From: Musa acuminata AAA Group
Lineage: Eukaryota > Streptophyta > Magnoliopsida > Zingiberales > Musaceae
Assembly (NCBI RefSeq): GCF_036884655.1
Contig: NC_088327.1
Coordinates: 14,682,501 to 14,746,500 of the forward strand
Length of the DNA: 64,000 nucleotides
Direction: 5' to 3'
The position numbers and the translations under genes are program-made. How positions within the stretch are numbered: position 1 is the first letter of the stretch; each line of letters starts with the position of its first letter. Shown here piece by piece: positions 1-11,699 of this stretch. A model generated the notes under the pieces. That model ran no database searches, was not told the origin of the DNA, and saw nothing but the letters and a program-made list of their open reading frames with translations.

Positions 1-120
1 GAACCAGATGATAATTTGCAGCTTAGGTTTAAACTCCTGAAACTATATGAATAATCAAAGCCAAAGACATGTCATTTAAATATTTGGATCAGAAGTTGCT
101 AACATTGTTATCTATTGCAG

Positions 121-281
121 GTCACGAAGATGGTTTTGTGATCGAGCTTGCAAATAAGGTGAGGAAGGTGCTTGGTGGTTTGAAACAGAAGGCATCTGTG
201 GTCCATATACCTCTGCAGCCCCAAGCATCATTTCTGCATATCAAAGCACTTCCAGAAGCCAGTGTTGGTGTTGACTCCTGA
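121..281 (+). CDS. 3'-terminal exon of an unrecognised gene (partial)
   Basis: The frame ends in TGA at 279-281 and is preceded by a good acceptor (pyrimidine-rich tract ending TTGCAG at 115-120), so the last exon probably starts at 121, with one base of its first codon coming from the previous exon. The encoded tail (about 53 residues) contains FVIELANKVRKVLGGLKQKA, an amphipathic helix-like stretch, and ends ASVGVDS. An AATAAA-type polyadenylation signal lies near 326-331. The rest of the gene is to the left of the window. I do not recognise the family, so no function is given. Confidence 0.5.
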
Positions 282-2468
282 CTTCAAATCTGGAACAAGC
301 AGAAATATAGTTCGTGCATGCAAGAAAATAAATACACAAGCAAATAAACTTCTGCTTCTGTGTCCACAGGCAGAAGACCATTAAAACATTCAACTAGCAT
401 ATACAGCTCATGTAATACCCACTGATTGGGAACCTGTAGGAGAGTTCCCTATATCAGATGAATGGGTGAGAGACTGATGCAATCCATTGGTCGAGTAGTC
501 CTCTTCATTCTCAAGAAAGGATAAAACAGTATCTTTACTTGCTTTTTACCAGTGTTCTATAGAATGATTGCAACGGTAGTTATCCAATAAGAATAGTCTA
601 TTTGGTAATTTAAGTTCACCAAGTTGTTTTTACTTGATCGAGAGTTAAAACTGTTGAGATTTCTCATATGGAAGATTCAGACTACAAAACCCAAAGGTAA
701 TCAAGTTATATTATAATTTCTGGTTCTGATCTTGGTTTTGGGAAGTTTCATAAGAATCTTTCACAATTTTTTGGATCTTGGTTCTGATCTGGATTGGTAA
801 TTTTTGGATCCTAGAAATATCAATCTCTGATGTAAATGTTGTGTGTGTTCATCTTATCATTTGGTTTCAATAGCTAATGAATGCTATTTCTGTATCGAGC
901 CATCTACTTAGCTGCCTAACAAGCTTATTTAGGTATATTCTTCATAACCTTTTGAGCTTGTAATGATTAAATTACTTTCTAGTTTCGACTACAATTATTA
1001 GGGATGTTCTGTGACTACAATTACTTTGTAGTTTCAAACTCTGTTGTTCCTGAGAATAGAATACATGTCAGCCATGATAAAAATTCTTCTGAGCATCATA
1101 TCTAAGTATTAGCAAGAAGACTCTGGCTGGTGGCTGAAGCACTTATTTGCCAAGACATGCAAGCATTCCTTTCTATTGCTTTCAGATCGACCTGTAAACG
1201 TGGTGTAGTTTGTATTCTTGTAACTAATATCATGCTATTGTGTGGACTACTACAGTATATACCTATGTAAAGGATCATTAAACTGAGCAATTGGGAAACT
1301 TCAGATCTGTTTGATTTGTTCTTATTGCATTGAGAAGTGAGGAGCTTTGTTATAATTTAGAGGCATACGCATCAACAGCTTAAATGTGTTCCATTGCATT
1401 TTTCTTGTACATGTGGTAGACAGGTGTTGGGACCTTACCATATTTTTTCAACTCTGTTTTGTGATCTGTGGTGGGAAGAATGAGATTTAGAAATCACTTT
1501 GGGATACATTCTTTTTATTTCTTTTCTTTTTGCTGATTATTGTTATCACATTTATTGTTCTCCGATTGGATACCGAGATTTGGGTTTGGTTCACTAATTA
1601 GATCATTTAAAAAATATTCTTAGTTTTTTATTTATTATAAAATATGAATTTATCACGGTAGTATTTATGTCTTTTACATACTCTCTCTAACTCTTTAGCA
1701 TGTTGACTTCATCTGGATAATTAATTTTCATTATGTTATAATTTTTAATAATATTAATATATATTTTTCATATAATAGATATTTATGCTTTATTTATGGA
1801 AAAAAACTTAAAACTGTAGATTCGACTAGTTGATCGATAGATTCAAATAATGACTTTGAGATTTAACTTATCGTTGATTCAATTTTGATTACCTTTTTTT
1901 AATGATTATTATTTGTTACTCGGTCATTGTCTTGGAAAAAGAGAAAAAAAACATTTTATTTCATCCCTATTTCCATTTTAATGATATTTATCTACAAACA
2001 TTACAGCCCCATTAAATCCCTTTACTTTCCGTGTTTAACTCACGTGAAAACAGTGTCAGCTGAGACACCAACCAGGGAATATGCCTTCGTATTGGCCGTC
2101 CGTGTGTGGGACCCGCAGGACATCTACGGACCACTGGTCTCAGAAGCCATGCAGGTAGAACTGATGTCGGACCCCTAACAGCCGATCAACGATAAATTCT
2201 AAGCACACAACATCTCAAAGCATCACGTAGGACATCGATTTAACAACTACTGAGGGCCAACATGCAGCAGGCATAAATACGAGAGGTAAAAGTTACAGTT
2301 GCCTTTACTTTGATCACTCATTTTCTATGCCTGCATATCATCAAAACCTGCATATGGCACCAAATTATTGCTGCGATCTCAAAGCTCAAAGGTAGAAGAG
2401 CTACCAGTTGGCTGACGGTCTTCTTCCTTGAATTCCTGCAAGTTTGAAGGACTCGAGCGGCAGCAGTT
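282..2468. other. Intergenic region with no supported gene
   Basis: The first part is probably the 3' UTR and flank of the gene ending at 281. About 1600-1920 is AT-rich. About 2040-2180 is noticeably GC-richer and contains an open frame (1927-2178) that I could not tie to any family. The right end (about 2200-2468) is the likely 3' UTR of the minus-strand MBD gene. Confidence 0.6.
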
Positions 2469-5400
2469 TTATTTGTAAAATGAGATGATTGGTTTCTTCT
2501 TTGCATGCCGCAGATGGATGAGTGGAAGATGAGTTGGAGATTCTGGATGAGTGGTCACACCAGGCTCGCCGTTCTGCAGTCCGGCGTAAGTAGGAGGACC
2601 AGCCCATGACAATGGATTAGCTGCATGAATATGTACATTCAGTTCTTCTCTCTCCCTATTCATGAACGTATTGAGCACAATACTAAGAGATGAAGCAGAC
2701 AAGACTCTAAATGATACAGGCCTTTGAAATGTGTAAAACAGTTTTGAGAAATCACCACCGGAGACCGTGGTTTTAGCATCAGACAGCAGATGATAAAAAG
2801 ATGAAACAAAACATGCCTTATCGTAAACACTATCAATGGTGTATTAAAGAAAAGGGATCGACACACAGAAAACACAGCATGAGGTTTCAGAGAGGTCATC
2901 ATGTTAAGAAAATGGCTACATATGTACCACACAAACCAAAACAAAAAATAGTTTGCAAGCATGACATTTGAATTGGGAAAAAAATAGGACACCAGAGACA
3001 AGGCAGAAAATTGTCACAAAGATTTTTGAGCTTCAGGTCTATGATGCAAATGACTCCTTATAACCTGAATGGGTGAATTGTAAAGCAAAAGCAAACACAT
3101 CTACTAATTCAGCAAAAAGATGGGCAGTATGTAAACAGTGTGGCACATTCCAGATGAAATATCAGCGGATTTTCTTTTGATGTAGAAAATGCAGGGGAAA
3201 GGATTTGTCATAGATAAAACAATGTGACCATAGCAACATCAATGAGAACAATGGAATTAACTTCACGGGGTAAAGTCAGCAAAAATGATAAAATTTAAGA
3301 AAATTTTGGATTGTTGTTTGTTAGCTGTCTGAACTATGGATGCATAGAATTTTACAACATATTGATCCGAGATGCATCATAAAGTAAAAAAAAGAATGTC
3401 AAAAAACATGTACTTTATATTTGAGTTAGTTTCCATCAACTGACTTAACGAGAATATCATGGATATAATTATAAGGTTATAGATGACATGGTTTGTAAAA
3501 GGTGTAGCATGCAATCATCCTCCATGGCTTCCAAAATAAGCATTTGAGCATAATGGCTGCATTCGATTAACATAACTTATTCTTCAATTTCGTAACAGAA
3601 TGTGTTAGCTCAACACCAGTGACTACAGATGCTGATCTTGAAAATAATGAGGCTTTCAACATATTCTAAAACTTATCAAAAGTTCACATACCTATACAAG
3701 ATTCAAGAGGTCTAGACATCATGCTTTCAGCATTGTCAGTACTAGTGAGACGAGCAGGGTGTTTCCTAACATAGTTTTCCTGAAGAGGCTTCAGAATTAT
3801 AAATGAAAATTGAGATAGATTCACCCCATCTCTGACATACTCCAAATGTTCCATTAAGTACCTGCAAAAACAAATACATTTAATATTTTCCTATATGATC
3901 AACTTTATGTTGAAAAAAATCTGTTAAAGCGAAATAATTCTTTTCCCTCTTTGTGTATCAAAATGAGTTCTTCATCAAAATACCAACTTGATATCAAAAT
4001 GCTAATATCAACCAACACAACATAAACAATAGAGCAATAAATCAATCACACAGTGAGATCAAATCTTTTAACGTGGAAAACCCAATGTGAGAAAAACCAC
4101 GGGATTGTAGTCCAACTTAAACTTCCACTATCAATAATAATGATAACAGGTTTACAGTAAATCTTCTCTAGAATAACTAGAGGATTACAATAACATCAAG
4201 AACATAGATCTTGGCTCAATAATAGCATATCAACATCACATAGGATGGATCACCGTTAGGATTGTAGAGTTTGCTGCAAGGATTCTCTACATAAAATTTG
4301 GGCTAAAACTGATAACGTTTGGCTACTGATCGTCAAGCAGAAAACTCAAAATCTTAATCTTTCTGTCTCCTTTTTCTCTCTCTGTCTTTTCTCTCTCTCT
4401 TTCCTCTCGCTGCGCGCTACTGCTGTTCGCAGCACGCACAAATCACTTCCATCTCTTATATTTTGCCCTATCTCTCATCTTTCTCTTTTAATTGCTGATT
4501 TGGGCTTAATAAGTCCAATTGTCCAAGCCCACATATGGGCTAGACCCAACACTTTAGACATTAGCATCCAGAAAAGGAAAGTTTCTAATTAATAATGTGC
4601 TATGGAAAAAAAGAAGACATACTTCTCCACTTCAACCATTGAGCGGAGCCTCTTCCCAGATGGTGCAACATAATATCTAAAATCACCAAAAAAAATGATT
4701 AGATACAGATTTAAGATGTAAAAAGAACTCAAATTATTCAGATTTATGAAAAGCTTTCTTTGCTTTGATCACACAATGCAAATTTCCCTTATGATGTGGA
4801 CTTTCGTCAACAAGACTTTATAGGTTTGATATTCTTAAAAAGAACGTTGATGGTCCAAGCTATCATGAAGCAGATCAAGTAGATCTTTCATAGTTTGGCT
4901 TCATTAAAATAGAAACCAATATTTGAATTGAAATAGGTTGATCATGTTCATTGACAGGAAGTTACCTACTGAGGTAATGGTTCAACAAAAAACCCACCAA
5001 CATAAAATTTTGATTACTCCAAGAAATAGGTAAGCAGATTTGAAAATTTTGATTACTAAAAGAAAAAGCCAAGAGTAACCCACAGCTGTTGTTATGAAAT
5101 GAACCTCACTGCATAAACCAAAATCCTATACCACAGCTACAGAGAATGAAGAACATATATATTGTGGATAAATATGTCTAGCCATAAACCTTATATACAA
5201 AATAAAATAGGTAAAGCCCAGTGTTCAACACTCCTACAATTGCGAGATCTAGGAAATGTTGATGTACATAATTTTAGCCCTGCAAGCAGATAATTTGTTT
5301 CCTTGTGTTGAATCTTGGTCACCCAGATTGCAAGGAAACAATCTCACTGTAGAATTAAGGCTCTCCCATTAATCTCTAGTTTCACCAAATTTATCTCAAA

Positions 5401-6416
5401 AATAAAGGAGAACCAAAAAAGGTAATGGTGTTTTCCAGTAATTTGAAGGTAAGGAACCAAAAACATATAAAATGGAATGGGTCAGCAATAAATAACTAAA
5501 AGAAGCACAGTTTAACATATCATACAGTTTCATTGTTCATACTTTGTCAAGTCTCCCTGTACAGTCTGCATGATATAATTCTTCACTTCTAATTAATCAG
5601 GCATTAAAACAAAATTTCATATAACCAGGATTTTGGACTTGCAACATAATCAGCTTCAGGCCAAAAGCTCAGCCGGTTGTATCCTTGACAAGGATACACA
5701 CAGTTGTCCTGTTGGTCAGTTGCAGCTTACAGTCATCAAGAGGTAGGTTATAACAAAAAATGAAGGAAAAAAAAATTATCAACTCGATTTATGGAGAGGT
5801 GAAACCAGCTAATTGTGAAAGTATGATGGAAACAGGAATAAAAATACATGTCTGCAAATCTGGTGCTTCCTTCACTCCGGATCCTAAGCAATCTTTCCCA
5901 GCCAGGAGGAGGTTGTGCAATGTTAGGCTTATCAATTGCCCAAAGCCTACTTCCATCTTGAGAAATATCAGTGGGATCATCACAGGATACATCAGAACGC
6001 CAATCACGAGCTCGGTCACATACAAAAGGTTCTTGTAGTATATTTTCACGTATTTCTTCGTACTTCTCTTTTGTCAGAATAAGCCTCCACTTGAGGCATG
6101 CAGCACACTGGATTGTGAATGCTCCAACAGACGGCAAAACCCTACTAGAAGGATTTGATGCCAAAAAACTCTTGAAGGATGTATGCTCATTTTCAGTTGC
6201 ATCAAGTATTGCAACAGCAACTTGACCTGGTTTACTAGTGTCTGGATTATAAAGCACCAACCGTTTCGAAGCATTTTCAGTTGGTGGAGTATCCACAGCA
6301 ACATCACTTGTGGTAGAAACATCCAGTGACTTCTGATGTGTCATAGTTAATTCTCGCAGGAATCTAGTGTGCTTCCTGTTAACTTTGGTGGCAGCAACAC
6401 CTAGATGGGATTGCAT
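2469..6416 (-). CDS. MBD2: CW zinc-finger and methyl-CpG-binding-domain protein (MBD2/MBD4-like)
   Basis: The model has four coding exons on the minus strand: 6416-5848, 4676-4623, 3861-3692 and 2620-2469. All introns are GT-AG and the phases join without a shift, giving about 314 residues. Exon 1 carries a CW-type zinc finger: Cys104 and Cys107 (QCAACLKWR), Cys133 (FVCDRARDW) and Cys145 (DVSCDDP). The MBD fold begins near residue 162 (PPPGWERLLRIR) and continues through exon 2 (YYVAPSGKRLRSMVEVE) and exon 3 (QFSFIILKPLQENYVRK). This CW+MBD order is that of Arabidopsis MBD1/2/4/12-type proteins, which are nuclear chromatin readers. Not all of them bind methylated CpG. The ATG at 6416 directly follows TTTAG, so a 5' UTR intron is likely. 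A second in-frame ATG lies 24 codons in. The last exon is the weakest part. Without it translation stops soon after the exon at 3692. Confidence 0.85.
3903..4556 (-). mobile_element. Solo Copia-type LTR inside an MBD intron
   Basis: The sequence 3908-4551 (644 bp) starts TGTTGAAAAA and ends GACCCAACA (TG...CA). It is flanked on both sides by the direct repeat CTTTA (3903-3907 and 4552-4556), a perfect 5-bp target duplication. There is no internal coding region, so this is a solo LTR. It contains the segment AACGTGGAAAACCC, which I associate with plant Copia LTRs, and a CT-rich stretch. It takes up most of the 761-nt intron between MBD exons 2 and 3. Orientation is assigned from the TGTTGGG end on the minus strand and is less certain. 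Confidence 0.8.
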
Positions 6417-7585
6417 CTAAATTGGATCTGAAAATTCATAAATAAGACCATGACATCTTTCAAGCAATTGTGATTTGTGCGAAACAGCGAAAAGCAACAG
6501 ACTCTGCTGTCAGAATTTAGAAGTGCAAATTCTGTTATAGACTGCAAAGTGTTGTAAGGCCATGTTCTTGACTTCCACTTAAGTGAAGCTACAACAAGTT
6601 TATAAACAACTGACCTCTGAAACTGAAACAAGAAACCGATACCAACCAATACCAGGGACAGGATAACATATATGCCAAACATAAGAATATAACTTGTCAT
6701 ATTAACCTAGCCTAAATGTTACCATAAATCATGCAATCAAGTCGATTATCAGCTATATTGAGCAAAAAAACTCATATTCATACTCGGATTACTCTTCTAC
6801 CAATTATCAGCCCACAGAGGTGCTTAGTGTCTGTGTGGAATGGGTACACAAAACAAAAGCTTTCTACAAATAATCCAAACATTGTAATTAAAAGCAGTTA
6901 TATGTATAAGGTAAGAACAATTTGATGCAAGTTGATAAGCACCTTAAAAGAAGTTTGAATAATTGGTATATAATGACGAACACCTACTCACGGCACCATT
7001 ACATCAATGCTGTTGTTGCTCTTGCCATCCACATTACATCATCAACGACCTAAAGCCACATAATAAGCTCACCAAAAAAAAAATAGTTTCTTCAACTTCT
7101 CTCAAAATATTGACAATAGCAAGCCAAAAAGTAACCGAAATTGAAAGAAATAAAGAGCATCTTTTATCAGAATCTAAAGTTAGTTGTTTTGCCTAAAACG
7201 ATCAAAAAAGAAGGAAAAAGTTTAGGCTTAGATAAAAAAGAAAAAGAGGGAGTCGCATGGATCTGGTAGAGAATATTCTTGGCAAAGAAATGAAGGAATC
7301 CTCGCAATGATCAGATACTCAAATGTGTCCTGCGTTTCCTACTTCTCTAATTACTTAAAGATATGAACTTTAACCCCCAACCAAAATCACAAACCCTAAT
7401 TGCTAGCAACATTTGCACATAGGAAGACAACTTTTTTCTTACTGCGGAGAAAAATCGTAAAGCTAAAGCATTGTCGCGTAAGCTACCATTTTTAGAACTG
7501 GAAACCATCGGTGGACATATCGACTGCGCAGAGGCAAGGAAAACCAACATGGGAATCCAAAAGTTTCGTTTTACCTTTGAGTGAG

Positions 7586-7619
<34 letters not shown>

Positions 7620-8199
7620 AGTGAGAGAGAGAAGCGTCGCTTGCTCGCTCGCGCCTCGATGTGTACAGCAAAGTCGTAATATTTCCATTTAATGCGTTGC
7701 CGGTTTCTTGCGCAGCAGGAATCGTTTCAGCTTTCCATGTTCTCGAAACAAGAAACAGAAATGTTGCGGCAGTCAGCTCACAAAATACGTGGGAGGGAGT
7801 GGCATTCCCACAACACATGACATGGCAGCAAAACACGAAAAAAATATTTCCAGGTTTCCAAAAAACGAAAGCAAAAACTGTTCCAAAGAACAGCACATCG
7901 TGGCCTCCTCGTTCTTCCGGTCGGGCTACGTGACACGAGGACGACACTGGTCGCCACGTACGCTCTCCGTCAGGCTCCTTAATGCTGCCCATGCTGCTGC
8001 AACAAAAGTGGAGACAAGTATGTGCTGCTCCACGCGCAGAGGCACCATTCTCATGGCCGCCATCTTTCCTTTTCTTCTGTATCTTAAACCACACAACTGG
8101 TTCTCATTTCCTAACGATGCATCTGCTTCACATATGTCTGCTACAGAGATGCTGTCTTCTTCTCGACTGTTCGATGAGCCATTCCTCAAAAGAACCCTG
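6417..8199. other. Upstream/5' UTR region of the MBD gene
   Basis: The MBD start codon at 6416 directly follows an acceptor-like TTTAG on the minus strand, so part of this stretch is likely a 5' UTR intron and the promoter. The GC-rich part at about 7640-8060 has ACGT cores (for example near 7927-7965). No coding region was supported here. Confidence 0.4.
7579..7632. repeat. (GAGT)n/(GAGA)n microsatellite
   Basis: GAGTGAGTGAGT passes into repeated GTGAGA and then GAGAGA units. On the minus strand this is a CT-rich tract in the likely 5' UTR or promoter of the MBD gene. CT-rich leaders are common near plant transcription starts. Confidence 0.85.
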
Positions 8200-8905
8200 T
8201 CACAGAAATATGAAAATGAGTTGACACTGTAAGAACAGAAAGCTTATGCAGAGCAGAGCTTCTTCACTACGACCTGACCACAACAGGGAAGCTGCTGTGT
8301 TTGGTGGAGGGTCTGGTGCTTTCGACTGTTCCTGCAGCTGGTGAAATCCGCGATCTCCGACGCCGCTTGGTCTTCCTTCTCGCTCTCTCTCGTGTTCGGC
8401 ATCCATCAGCTCTCCTTTGACTTCTTCACACTCCATTGGCTCTGGTTCCTGCACAGTTGCAGTCTTTTCTTTGACGAACACCGCAAGTTCCCCATCCTGG
8501 CAGCAAACGTGCTTCGCAAAATCAAACTGATGAACTTTCGAATTCAACGATGATAGTGTTATATAGTTATTGTTCTTAGATTGGGGATATAGAACACAGT
8601 ATCCTTTTCCCTTTTCTTGGACAACAATAAGATATATGCTTCCAACAGAGCTATTCCTTCCAAACTACATGATACTTTCGATAAATCATCACAAGAAACG
8701 AAGCTAAACAGTGAAGAAGAGCTCTAAACGATGAGAGACAGTTCAGCATCATAAACATATGGAATCGAACCCATAGGAAGAGGAGGCTCGCTCTTACCAG
8801 GCTTCTGGTCTTCTTAGTCTTGGAGAACGGTGAGGAATCCGAGGGGTGGTGACAAACCATCTCGACATCTTTCCTCTTCACCCTCGTGGGCAGATGGCTC
8901 GCCAT
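8200..8905 (-). CDS. Two-exon gene, unrecognised small hydrophilic protein
   Basis: Exon 1 is 8905-8798 (36 codons, MASHLPTRVKRKDVEMV to KKTRSL), with donor GTAAGA after CTG. Exon 2 is 8574-8200, with acceptor CTAAG before AACAAT. The phase-0 junction keeps the frame open, giving about 160 residues. The N-terminus is basic (KRKDVE). The middle is rich in Glu and Pro, as in EPEPMECEEVKGE, followed by EHERERE. The tail has PPPNTAASLLWSGR. No signal peptide or membrane span is visible. A short, charged, possibly disordered nuclear protein would fit, but I cannot name the family. The gene lies in the same orientation as the MBD gene about 1.8 kb away. Its promoter is GC-rich with a G-box. Confidence 0.55.
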
Positions 8906-9300
8906 CTCTGGGATTATTCGAGCTTTGATCTCGAGAAAGCACCTGCCATTAAAGGCCATCAATGATCGGCATTCAAGCGGAATCGTCCAGCGAGTCTCGA
9001 GAAGGGGAGAGGAATTGCCACGTGGCGTCGTTGGCCAGCCGTGCTACGATAGGCTTGGGCTTCGAATTGAGCACTGCATAGTCCAAAGCCAGCGTATGAT
9101 CAGGTCCGGTCCGGTTGGGACGCGAATAATTGGGCCGGGCCGAGCCCAACTTTCCGTTTCGCCTTCTGTTGCTAATCCGCAAGGATAGTTCTACTCGCGA
9201 TAAGAGACGCTTCACTTGAGATCGATTCCTTCCCCATTAAAATAGTTGGATCTGTCGGCTTCGTTTTCCGTGGGGTTAACGCTCGGGATTCGCGAGATGC
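8906..9300. promoter_or_regulatory. GC-rich, possibly bidirectional promoter with G-box
   Basis: This stretch is GC-rich against AT-rich surroundings. It holds GCCACGTGGC (9017-9026), a palindromic G-box/ABRE-like core, and TGGGCC-type site II motifs around 9130-9145. The minus-strand gene 8200-8905 starts on the left edge. On the right edge, at 9298, an ATG is followed at once by GTAAGA, a strong donor, which hints at a divergent plus-strand transcript whose coding exons I could not find. Confidence 0.45.
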
Positions 9301-11164
9301 AGTAAGAATCCATTGGTAATCTGTGTGGTTTCTACTTCTATCACTTAAATTCTTGTCCTAATTGGTCAGCTATCGATTTAAATCATCTTCTTAGTGATTA
9401 TTGTTCGAGTAATCTGTATGTATAATCTCTACAATTAGTGGCATTGTCGAGTAATTTTCTTGGTGTCTCATTTTGCTTTGTATCATTTGATTAGGGTGAA
9501 TGATTTGTTTCTCTTTTTCTCAATCTTTATGCGTCTTGGAAGACCTGATATCAGCAAGATCGTAACCGAGTGATCTGATCCCCAACGTGTTGTTATCCAG
9601 CGAAAGTTCTGTTGCAAAAAGCTCTGGCTTTTGTCTGAGAACATCGAGAACTAGTTTTCTGACAATGCAATTTTCTGTTGCTTTTTGGTATATCCGATCA
9701 TGAGTTGTAATACTCATCTGTATCGTATGTTCAGAGCCTTTTTCACCTGATGAATGTGTTCACTGATGATTTAACTGGTTACCTTGACGTTTTTGTCTTA
9801 ACGTTATCTCAGTAGTAAGATTATTGAAAATAGAGTTTGTCCTTCAATTATTTAGAAGAAAATCAGTTGTTGTAAGCTTTACAATCGGGTGAGTTCAAAA
9901 TGTGTGATGTGCTTCTGGCCTGCTCTTTGTTGTTTATCATGCATTGGATACTCTGCTAATGGCTGAACAATGCCAAAATTTCATCTGGAAGTTGATTGAG
10001 AGGTGGGTTAGGTTTAAATCTGTCTATAAGCCTGATTTGGTATATAGAACTTACACATTCAAGACTTATATAGATCAGGTTTAAAGCCTGATTCAAGGAG
10101 ATGATTTAAAGCTGTCTTTTACATAGAACTTATGAATTCAGGACTTGTAGGGATAATGCTATATTACTGAATAATTTGTCCTAAAGTATAAGCCTGTAAT
10201 AGTAGCACAATCTAATATTCCAGCTATACCAATTCTCAATAGGATAGGTTATGAAAATGAGTCTTACTAGTTGACTTGAAGGTTCATTGTAGTAAAATTT
10301 GGTTGACTTGTGTAAGAAAAACATGACTTCAGGCTTCTTAATTTGACTACAGGAGGCAAGTCTAAACTGTTTTTCACTATTTGAATATTTGCTAACAAAG
10401 GTTTTCTTATATAGATTCTGAACCCAGAAAATCCCACCTTTTTTGAAGGATCAGTTTTGATGTAGTCAAATGAAGACCTGTGCAAAATGATTTATTCAAG
10501 AAAATGCTGCATAAAAGAATTACAATACTAAGAGGTTATATACTGACCTAATAACTAATGGATTGGACTCTGTACATTGATTTGAAAACCAATGGATGAG
10601 ACTCTGGTAGACTATTAGTACAGATCTTGAAGGCTCTGTACCCTTCTTCTGAAAACAGCATGAATGTTGCTCAAATGAACAGTTAGTAGAAATCACATAT
10701 GCTACATTGTTCAATAAATTATCAAGTCCAAAAATCCTTGATTTAATGAAATAAAATATCAGTGGACTCAATAGAATGAACAGAAAGAATAGATCCATCC
10801 ATATGCAGATGCTACTTGGCCTAGGAAATTTGGTCCATCGTTGCACTAGTGTTTTCATTAGATGAGTTGCTTCTGATATTTACTCAGACTTAGATATGTT
10901 GTTTAACAACCTATAAAGAAAAAAATTCCTGTTTAATTGACTGATTTTCTGTCATGAGAAGCTGGAAGGAATGATGCGAACATAAGCATGCAGCATAAAG
11001 CAATCAAGTATAGTTCATCCTTAGAAAATTTTCAACTGCTATTGCTTTTGCTACTAGTATTTTGCATACACCTCAAAGCACTAGGCATTTGCTCTTCGAA
11101 AAAGGTAGGAGGGAAAAGAGAATTTTTTTGGGGAGGAGAAGAATCATCTCTAGCAATTAGCTAT
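9301..11164. other. Spacer, no gene seen
   Basis: Both strands contain only short frames without recognisable domains. A weak imperfect direct repeat occurs at about 10010-10150 (GTTTAAATCTGTCT and GATTTAAAGCTGTCT with following similarity). If a divergent transcript starts near 9230 this stretch could be its intron or a noncoding RNA. Confidence 0.5.
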
Positions 11165-11608
11165 CTATCTGCACACTGGTTTTGGTGGTTGATGGTACTT
11201 GGCAACCTCAGCTTTTGAAGAACAATAGTGGGGTCCTTCCTTGTTCTTCTCGATCACCTTCAATATGCTCTCAAACACAGACGCCTCACATGGAATCCTG
11301 AGGACGCCTTCCTGCTGGAAGCCGAACTCCTTTTCTGCTTCTCCAAGCAAGATTCTGAAAGCTTCATGACCCAAATAGTCCATTGGGATCACAAATCTCT
11401 GCATCTCCTCTCCAACACAGATGGCTAGATGTCCCTTTGGGATGTCCCCAGAAAATGCTGATGAAGTGTCCGAAAAGGAGAGGGTCCTCTTCAGGAACTT
11501 GATGCCCTTGCTATTGCTTTTTGGTGCAACAGCAAGCTTCTTCCACTTCTTTACCATCTGTTGGAGCCTAACAATCTCCATGATCTTGTTGGGCTTCTCG
11601 GAATCCAT
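11165..11608 (-). CDS. SAUR: SAUR-family auxin-responsive protein
   Basis: A single uninterrupted exon encodes about 147 residues starting MDSEKPNKIMEIVRLQQMVK (ATG at 11608). An in-frame ATG eight or nine codons upstream is less like family N-termini. The core has the SAUR signature: GHLAICVGEEMQRFVIPMDY, then LGHEAFRILLGEAEKEFGF, then GVLRIPCEASVFESIL. The length and lack of introns are typical of the family. Known SAUR proteins act at the plasma membrane or cytosol by inhibiting PP2C.D phosphatases, which keeps H+-ATPases active and promotes cell expansion. Which SAUR this is cannot be decided from the sequence alone. Confidence 0.93.
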   Translation of the reverse strand: MDSEKPNKIMEIVRLQQMVKKWKKLAVAPKSNSKGIKFLKRTLSFSDTSSAFSGDIPKGHLAICVGEEMQRFVIPMDYLGHEAFRILLGEAEKEFGFQQEGVLRIPCEASVFESILKVIEKNKEGPHYCSSKAEVAKYHQPPKPVCR

Positions 11609-11699
11609 GGAAGTGCTCAAGGAACAATACACCTTGGTTGTTTGGTGGTGGTTTGAGATGAGATGGAGGGTGGTTCCATGATGATTTAAAGGAGTTAAG

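Noticed and set aside
1927..2178. Plus-strand frame of 83 codons ending in a GC-richer patch
   Set aside because: The first half is AT-rich low-complexity. No recognisable domain.
7492..8094. Minus-strand open frame of 200 codons
   Set aside because: It spans the GAGT/GAGA microsatellite and the MBD promoter/5' UTR, has no family features, and competes with open frames on the other strand.
8755..8805. GGGTTCGATTCCA on the minus strand, resembling a tRNA T-loop
   Set aside because: No matching acceptor stem, anticodon arm or A-box at the right spacing. It lies in an intron of the 8200-8905 gene.
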